A stretch of DNA of 64,000 bases. Source: Zygnema cylindricum (lineage: Eukaryota; Streptophyta; Zygnematophyceae; Zygnematales; Zygnemataceae). The notes under the pieces are model-generated. The model did not search any database and was not told where the DNA came from. It saw only the letters and a list, made by a program, of their open reading frames with translations. Location of the stretch: positions 227,219 through 291,218 of the forward strand of contig JBBHKE010001934.1 of NCBI GenBank assembly GCA_037447655.1, in the 5' to 3' direction. The translations under genes were made by a program, and so were the position numbers. Within the stretch, counting starts at the first letter, position 1. Each line of letters starts with the position of its first letter. Positions 57,110 through 64,000 of the stretch are shown here, one piece after another.

Positions 57110-58185
57110 CATCTGAAGTCTCAAGAAGGTCCCTTTTTCCAATGTTGTTTTTGTTTCCAAAATGGATTCTACTTTAATGTTTTCAAAGATTTCTCTTCTT
57201 TATAACAAGCTAAATGTTTTGGAAAATAATTTTGTAACGTTGTTAAAAAAAAAGACTTATCTTTATGAAAACGTTTTCATTAGAGGTACAGATTATTTTG
57301 TTTAGTTGCAAAGAAGCTTGGATTAGATAATCGGGTACACCAATTCACAAATATTCGCTCATAATTATAATAATGATAGTCCTATTTTACACCAATTTAC
57401 GAATATTAACCCATTGTAATAATAATAGTCTTATTTTACACCAATTTACAAGCATTCGCTCGTCGTAGAAATAATAGTCCCTTTTTCCACAATCGACAAG
57501 AAAGAGAAAAGATTCCCTCGACTTTTGGGCGACAAGGATTGTTATTTTGCTACCTGAATTGGTTTGTTTCTTTATTCTAGGCAATTTGATATATGTGCAA
57601 TACTCGACATTAGTGTTAACACTAATAGCGATTTGCGGTGTAGCTTCCATTATTCGACGTTATTAACATTTCCAGCGTTTAAAAGGTGAAGACATACATG
57701 TTAATGTGTATTTCACTATTTTCCAAGCATTCCATATAGATGATCTTACTTCAAGTCACTTAATGTTGTTTTGAGCGTAGTGTTGAAGGTCTTTAACGGT
57801 TTTTTCGAACACTTTCTCAACTTTTACGGATTTTTTAGGGTCATTTAGGATTTTTAAGAGTGTTTTTCAGGCTACTACAGTACTATAGCTATTGAGGATC
57901 GGCGATATTATACGTATCGCATGGGCGTTAACGCTTTATTGCGCAATCTTTTGGCGTTTCTAGTTTTTTTTTGCGAACAACTTTATGGGCTGCCACTAAT
58001 TCAACCGTACGTGATTTCAAGTTTTGTAGTTTGAAACATAGATGTCCTATGCGCATAAAACGCACGGAGTAAACTAACGAATACTACGTAGAGTGCGCAT
58101 AAAACAATTTCAAACTTTTAAAATTCGTAGGTAAAATTCGTACTTTTTTTGGACTTACAAATTTCAAAAATTTTCAATATTCAAT
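57110..58185. other. AT-rich segment with short tandem repeats and a MITE-1 end
   Basis: A ~49-52 bp unit (ttacaccaatttac...attcgctc...aataatagtc) is repeated three times at 57337-57481. A MITE-1 right end (aacactaatagcgatttgcggtg + TA) closes at 57640 without a matching left end. No gene. Confidence 0.55.
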
Positions 58186-58189
58186 ACCC

Positions 58190-58700
58190 TAAAAAACTGA
58201 AAAGTGCAACGAACTAGCGGCGAGCGCCGGAATTTACAGCGTCTCCAACGGCGGCTTCCTTCTAAGGACGGAGTGGAGGACATGAAAATACGCGCGCGCA
58301 AATGACGCAAAATGGCTCAAGGAAGCCGCCCGTAAATTCCGCGACTCGCCGCTGAGATAAAAATAAGCGTGCGAGACGCCATAAATTCCGCGCCTCGCCG
58401 CTGAGATAAAAATACGCGTGTGAGACGCCATAAATTCCGCGGCTCAGATAAAAATACGCGTGCGAGACGCCATAAATTTCGCTGCTCGCGGCTGAGATAA
58501 AAATACGCGTGCGAGACGCCATAAATTCCGCTGCTCGCCGCTCAGATAAAAATACGCGCGCGCAAATGAAGCGAAAATGCAAAACTGAAAAGTGCAACGA
58601 ACAAGCAACGAGCGGCGGAATCTACGGCGTCTCCAACGGCGGCTTCCTTCTGAAGACGGAGTGGAGGACAAAAAATACGCGCGCGCAAATGAAGCAACTT
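58190..58700. repeat. 49-bp tandem array flanked by ~110-bp direct repeats
   Basis: The gataaaaatacgcg start recurs at 58356, 58405, 58447, 58496 and 58545 (spacings 49, 42, 49, 49). The flanks at 58193-58306 and 58581-58697 are near-identical (aactgaaaagtgcaacgaac, gtctccaacggcggcttcct, ggacggagtggagga). The sequence is unrelated to arrays I/II. Confidence 0.88.
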
Positions 58701-59136
58701 TTTTTTTAGTGTCCGTACAAATTTTCATAGGATGTGAGACGCACGAAATTTATGAAAGCTACGAAACAAACGAATACTACGTAGTTTTCGTAATAAAGTC
58801 CAAATCCGTACGAATAGGACATTAATGGTTTGAAACCCTAAAACAAACTTACGTTTTTTTATATAAATCGCCACGAAGCTGATACACGTTTTATGTGAAC
58901 CCATGTTGGGATATCGTGCGAATAGGTCTCTCTCTCTTTTGTTTCGGTTTCGTAGGTGCGTCTATGCATCGTTTCGATTAGTGCGAGTTCAGCTGCTATT
59001 AGTGCGTAGCACGTGGTATTGGTGCGGCGCACGCTAGGTTTCGGCACAGATGTACTTTCCGTAGCGTCTCGCGCTGTATCTGGTAAGCACAGTACAATAC
59101 AGTACAGTACAATACATACAGTTCACTTCTGTACAG
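58701..59136. other. Anonymous segment
   Basis: It shows no gene. The end (59085-59130) is rich in acagtacaatac strings. Confidence 0.35.
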
Positions 59137-59138
59137 TA

Positions 59139-59355
59139 CACTGCGAATCCTTATTAGCGTAGAAGTTTTTTTAGCGTATAAGAATAATTACCGTTATTAA
59201 CGTTGATTGGGAATTTGAAAATTTTCAAAGAAATCATTTACTTTAATTAGAAATTAGGGTTGTTTTTAAATAGTATGGATAATTCTAGTTGAGAATTTGG
59301 AAAAAAAAATAGGGAACCGAATTAGCGTTCAATACGCTAATAACGATTCACAGTG
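59139..59355. mobile_element. MITE-1a copy, 217 bp
   Basis: TA-flanked, CACTGCGAATCCTTATTAGCG...CGCTAATAACGATTCACAGTG. The interior is the inverse of 22874-23090. Confidence 0.85.
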
Positions 59356-59361
59356 TACTGT

Positions 59362-59581
59362 ACTATTTAGATATTAGGATTAATGTTCTTTTGCCGCTGA
59401 AAACATCTTGTATCCGTACACACTTGTCCGATTTTCACATGGAGATCGCCAACCGGAAGGTGAAAATCTTGGATTTCAATCGCAACCGTCAGATCTATAA
59501 TCCGACAATCGTTTACAGAGAGAAGACATTTTCATTAGCAAACAAATTAAAAAACATCAACACTAATAGTGATACACTGTG
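59362..59581. mobile_element. MITE-1b copy
   Basis: Starts six bases after the previous MITE. The right end is cactaatagtgatacactgtg + TA. The interior matches 29230-29445 (ttgtatccgtacacacttgtccg, aatcgcaaccgtcag). Confidence 0.75.
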
Positions 59582-59593
59582 TACTTTACACTA

Positions 59594-59682
59594 CACCGCC
59601 AATCGCTATTAACGTCAAGGAATAAATAGGGTAAAAGAAAAATTAGCGTTATTAACACTAATTGGGAATTTCAAAATTTTAG
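59594..59682. mobile_element. MITE-1 left-end fragment
   Basis: TA + CACCGCCAATCGCTATTAACG, then gcgttattaacactaattggg. It is cut off where the Harbinger-like fragment begins. Confidence 0.6.
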
Positions 59683-59687
59683 GGTAA

Positions 59688-59935
59688 GGGTATATCCCCA
59701 TGTACTTGAAACTTAGCGAACTTGCTTTGTTTTTTAGCGCAGATCCGCCAGACCCGGATTTCAAGTGTCCCTATGTGTAAAACCGAAATTGTTACTTAAG
59801 GGTGTGACGATTGTATACGCTGACAATGCCCGTGACGGCTGTCAACGTCTACAATCTGTAATGACGCACATTGTTTTCCGTAACTGCTTGTGACGTCGCG
59901 TGACATTTCGTGACATTGTACACCTACCGCCCTCC
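59688..59935. mobile_element. PIF/Harbinger-like right-half fragment, inverted
   Basis: TAA + GGGTATATCCCCATGTACTTG, then agcgcagatccgccagacccggatttcaagtgtccctat-type sequence. It matches the right half of 42341-43689 in inverse orientation. It ends at the CopD LTR. Confidence 0.75.
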
Positions 59936-61010
59936 TGCCTGTGTCGTTTCACGGTTGAAGGATGAAACTCTGAGACCTCCATAAGTCCTCAGAGTGGACA
60001 GCTTCCAAGAAGCCTCTAGGATAACCCTGACCCCTTTGTATTTCTGCAAAAATAACTGCCACCCTGACAGACAAAAACTCTGACCAACTTCACCCGTGTG
60101 AAGACAAGACTCCCGTGAGTCGATAGCAAAAAGAATCTCTGAATTTGCTCCCCTGAGCAGTAAGTTATGGAGGGTCAAAGTTGACCTTTTGTACAGAAGC
60201 TCTCTGGGAGAGAGGGTCCTATCTCCTAATTTTTCTAAGTCCTATCTCTCTCACAAACTCTATCTACTGATGTACGGAACCAATCAGAATTGAGTTCCGT
60301 ACGCAAAAGTACAGCTGCCGGTGTACTTTAGGTACGGACATTGTACGACAAGCCTAAATGTCGACACATGTCATATCCGGATTCGATGCCATAATTTCCG
60401 GGGATTCCACGATCCAACGAAATTTTGCCACGCGTCATCCGATGTGGCGATGGCCACAAACCGCCGAAAACTTCCTCTGCGATCTCGGAGCTAATTGCGG
60501 CCGTCCGATGAGAATCTAATTTAATCGTAGCCGTAATAAATACATGTGCGGTATTTGTTTCATTTACGAAACAAATGCGCGGTATTGATTTATAGTCCGT
60601 ACCGTAATCCGTACTTTATATATTACCGGATCTATGTATCCCGTAATCTATTATAGTTAAATGAATAATCGTACGTATTGCTATTAAAATAACTATCAAA
60701 CTATATACTACGTATCATGACTCCTTGACTTAACGGCTAAGGCTACTGGCTATTCCCTGTCTGCCGGCCGGTAGGTACAAGGATCAATTCCTACCGCCGG
60801 CACATACCTTTTAAATAAATAAACCCGAACTAATATAAATTTCCCGTAAACCTCAAGATAGCCTAGGTAGCCATGGCTCTACCTTCCTCTCCGATTTCTC
60901 AGTGACTGCGACAAGTTTGAGAGTTGGAGAGAGAAGTTAGAGGTAGACTGCCTCGGCTTCTTTATTTCTATTCAGACCTAGAAAATACTTAAAAACCATT
61001 AATTTCTACA
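59936..61010 (-). repeat. 3' LTR of CopD
   Basis: It starts TGTAGAAATTAATGG and ends near 59936 (the 3' limit is inferred from alignment with the CopA LTR and a CA end). The antisense strand keeps a D-arm-like acggctaaggc (about 60732) and a B-box-like GATCAATTC (60782-60790). Confidence 0.8.
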
Positions 61011-61022
61011 CTCCCCTTATTT

Positions 61023-64000
61023 TCTAGTCAATTCTTAATTTCAGACCACACTTCTCCCTGCAAAAAATTAGCTTAGGGGAAGGCACAGGTTTGGTCATCA
61101 TATCTGCTACCATCTCACTATCTGGTCGGTACTCTAAACTGATTATTTTATTTTCTACTTTCTCTCTAACAAAGCTGAGTCTAATGTCCATATGTTTTGC
61201 TTTAAAATGATGTTTAGGATTGGCAGAAATAGCAATTGCTGCTTGATTATCACAAAATATTTTCTGCACACCACTCTTAAGATGACCAAGTTCACCAGTA
61301 AAGACTTGACCCACATCAATTCTTTTACAGCAGAGCAAGAGGCCATATACTCAGCCTCCATGGTGGACTGAGCAATAACCTTTTGCTGTTTGCTACTCCA
61401 ACAGCAAGCCCCATCACCCACATATAATACATATCCAGAAGTACATCTCCTCATCGGAGCATCACCATAACTAGCATCACTCCAAGTAGTGATGTCAGTA
61501 TTCTCCCCACCCAAATGCAACCATAGATCCCTAGTTCCTATCAAGTATCTAAGAACTCTTTTAGCTGCCTCCCAATCCTTCTTAGTGGGAGCATTTAGAC
61601 TTCTACTCAGCACTCCTACAGCTGCAGCTAAATCCGGCTGGGTACAATTCATAAAATAGATTAGACTTCCCACTACTTGCCTGTAAGGAATAGTCTGCAT
61701 GAACTTCTGTTCTTCAGGAGATAATTCCTCGTCTAAGACTATGACTCCTCCTTCCTCACTCCTCTCACTTCCCTTCTTCAACTCCATTGGAGTTGTACAA
61801 CTATTAGCTTTATCCATTTGAAATTTTTCAAGCATGTTCCCTGTTGCTTCTTTTTGAGTCAATCTTATAATTTTTCTTTTTCGGTCTCTCTCTTCTTGAA
61901 TTCCCAAAACATATTTTGCTTCCCCCATATCCTTCATTTCAAATCTCCCCTTAAGATCGGTTTTCAGTTTATTAATTTTTTCCATTGATTTACTTAAAAC
62001 AAGTAAATCATCAACATAAATTGCAATAAATATAAAACCTTCCTCATCTTCGAAAACATAGATTGAGTGATCTGAGCTGATCCGAATGTATCCTAGACCA
62101 GTAAGAAACTCATCAAGCTTCTTATTCCACTGTCGAGGCGCCTGTTTCAAACCATAAAGAGATTTAATCAGCCGGCATACCTTACTCTCCTCTCCTTCTT
62201 TCACAAACCCTTCGGGTTGTCGCATGAAGATCTCCTCTTCCAATTCTCCATGCAAAAAGGCTGTTTTGATGTCCATCTGGTGCACTTCCATGTCTTCCGC
62301 TGCTGCCTGGCTGAGAAGTATGCGGACGGAGGGAAATCTGACCACCGGGGCAAAGGTTTCCTCGTAGTCAATTCCCTCCTTTTGTGTAAATCCCTTTGCC
62401 ACTAGTCGGGCCTTGTAGCGCTCGATTGTGTTATCTGGGTTCAGTTTTAATTTGAAAACCCACTTACAACCGATTGGTTTTCGGTTAGGTGGACAATCCA
62501 CCAGCTCCCAAGTATTGGCTGCCATAATTGAGGCCATCTCTTCATTGATGGCTGTCTTCCACCGATTTCTTTCTGGACAAGTCATCGCCTCTCCATAAGT
62601 TTGAGGTTCATCTTGATGAGATAGTTTTGTTACCTTGTTATTAACCTGTTTTTCTTGCAGTCTTTTACTACTTCTCCTTCCCCCTTCAAAATCTGAGGCC
62701 GGAATAGATGGTTCTCGTGGATTCTTTCAAACAAACTCGGTTTCTCCCCTATCCCTTGATTCCGAATCAATTTCCACCACGTCTTCCGCTTCGGGTAGAG
62801 TTGTCACTGGAGTTTCCACAGCCGAGTCCTTTTCGGTCTGATTTGTTCCTGCAAGAGTATCATCTTCTCTAAAACCCGGATAGTTAGGAAGCTCAAAGTC
62901 ATCGGAATTTTCTGACTCAAATCTGATTTTTACTGACTTTGTATATTTGAAGGGATCCACAGACTTTCCTTCATCCATAACTACTAGATGCTTTACTAAG
63001 ATTATATCTTCCCTTTTTAGATCATAAACTCTATATCCTTTAACATCTTCATCATATCCTAATAAGTATCCCGGTTTTCCTTTAGGATCTAGCTTCCAAT
63101 TGGACCGATCAGTATCTAGACTGAACACTTGACTGCCGAAAACCTTTGAATGAGATAAGTTTGGTTTCCGGCCTGTCCATCTCTCATAAGGTGTTTGATC
63201 TTTTATAGCTGAAGTAAGAACTCTATTTTTGAGGTAATTAGCACAGTTCATTGCTTCTGCCCAAAACCTTTTTCCTATCTTCTTATCCGACAACATACTT
63301 CTAGCACTATCACTTAGTGTTCTATTTAACGTTTCATCTACCCCATTCTGTTCCGGATTTTATGGAACTGTCTTTTGGTGTTGAACCCCATCTTCCCTCA
63401 AAAAATCCTCAAACTGGTTAGAAGTATACTCTCCACCATTGTCACTCCTTACTCTCTTGATTGGAGTTTCATGGAGTTTTTCGCTCCATGCTTTATATTG
63501 TCTAAAACAGTCCTCAGCTTCTGACTTGTTTTTCAAAAAATATACTCGGGAATACCGAGACCAATCATCAGTTATAGTCATCATAAATCTCTTCCCCCCC
63601 GGTGAGGGCACTCTAGCCGGTCCCCAAATATCTGTGTGTACTAGATCTAGAAGTTTTTCTCCCTTGTAGGTGGCTGTTTTTGGAAAGGGTAATCTGTGTG
63701 CTTTACCTTGAGCACACCCACTACAATCACTTATATCATCACTCTCACTGAACTGAATCCCTTCCACCACTCCCATCTTTTTCATCTCTCTTAACTTATC
63801 TAGATTCACATGCCCAAGCCTCTTATGCCACATCATAATATCATGAACACCAGCATAATAAAGTTTCTTCGTTTCATTACTTAAGATCAGCCTAAACATC
63901 CCATGGCTACCTTTCTCAGCAATGAAATAGACATCCTCCTCAAAACTAGCAGTAAAGACTCCTTCCCTAGTGCTAGTAAAAAAACCCTTATCATCTAATA
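61023..64000 (-). pseudogene. CopD pol, nearly intact RT-RNase H, partial at the edge
   Basis: The 476-codon frame 62585-61155 holds RT, with an intact YVDDLLVLSK at about 62022, and RNase H with SGYVLYVGDGACCWSSKQ. A small deletion near 61300 shifts the last ~90 codons into another frame (61338-61024). Integrase is in 63899-63360 (HKRLGH, CSGCAQGK, HTDIWGP, SDNGGEY) and 63296-62727. The breaks are TAA near 63360 and TGA near 62727. With only two stops and one frameshift in view it is the best-preserved pol here and keeps all visible catalytic residues. Confidence 0.92.

Larger units (their letters stand above)
59936..64000 (-). mobile_element. CopD: Ty1/copia element running off the right edge
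   Basis: In minus orientation: integrase, RT and RNase H, then polypurine AAATAAGGGGAG (about 61011-61022), then the 3' LTR. The 5' LTR, gag and protease lie beyond 64000. It is the same subfamily as CopA. Confidence 0.93.

Overview
The window looks like gene-poor nuclear DNA from a streptophyte (land plant or charophyte-grade alga) with a large, repeat-rich genome. The evidence is an alpha-expansin-like wall protein gene, a plant/animal-type zinc-knuckle SR/ED-rich nuclear protein, Ty1/copia retrotransposons with 1.0-1.1 kb LTRs, a TRIM element with an initiator-Met-tRNA-type primer site, Helitron 3' ends and several MITE families. Nothing is prokaryotic. I cannot name the species.

Layout. 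1-5.65 kb: a decayed minus-strand Copia (CopA) that lacks its 3' LTR. 7.3-8.2 kb: a 124-bp tandem repeat. 8.5-13.6 kb: plus-strand CopB, also without its 3' LTR. 13.6-20.9 kb: anonymous AT-rich DNA with a TA microsatellite, MITE remnants and a relic of another Copia lineage. 20.9-22.1 kb: ZCCHC10-like gene on the minus strand with a probable 5' UTR intron. 22.1-27.1 kb: simple repeats and MITEs. 27.1-34.8 kb: a dense mosaic of nested DNA transposons, Helitron ends and two arrays of 49-bp minisatellite units. 34.8-41.2 kb: CopC, a structurally complete Copia with both LTRs and an ATAAT target duplication, inserted in the terminal repeat of a MITE. 41.39-41.90 kb: a complete 507-bp TRIM. 42.3-46.9 kb: a PIF/Harbinger-like element carrying a nested hAT-like MITE, then a back-to-back array of TA-sharing MITEs. 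47.2-48.4 kb: a solo LTR. 48.4-54.4 kb: degenerate short-period and homopurine/homopyrimidine repeats. 54.6-55.5 kb: an intronless expansin gene behind five 21-bp repeats, four of them carrying an ACGT-core (bZIP-type) site. 56.7 kb: (TC)87. 58.2-58.7 kb: another 49-bp array. 59.1-59.9 kb: MITEs. 59.9-64 kb: CopD, minus strand, running off the right edge.

The only two convincing host genes are the zinc-knuckle protein and the expansin; they are unrelated. The most striking observation is the TRIM: each of its two 221-bp LTRs contains a 71-nt segment that folds as a near-complete tRNA cloverleaf, with canonical Pol III A and B boxes downstream of a TATA box. This is analogous to, but different from, the 5S-rRNA-bearing Cassandra TRIMs. 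The Copia LTRs of this window also keep a tRNA-like A box/B box pair on their antisense strand. A second striking feature is the chain of TA-target MITEs inserted end to end, with one shared TA per junction.
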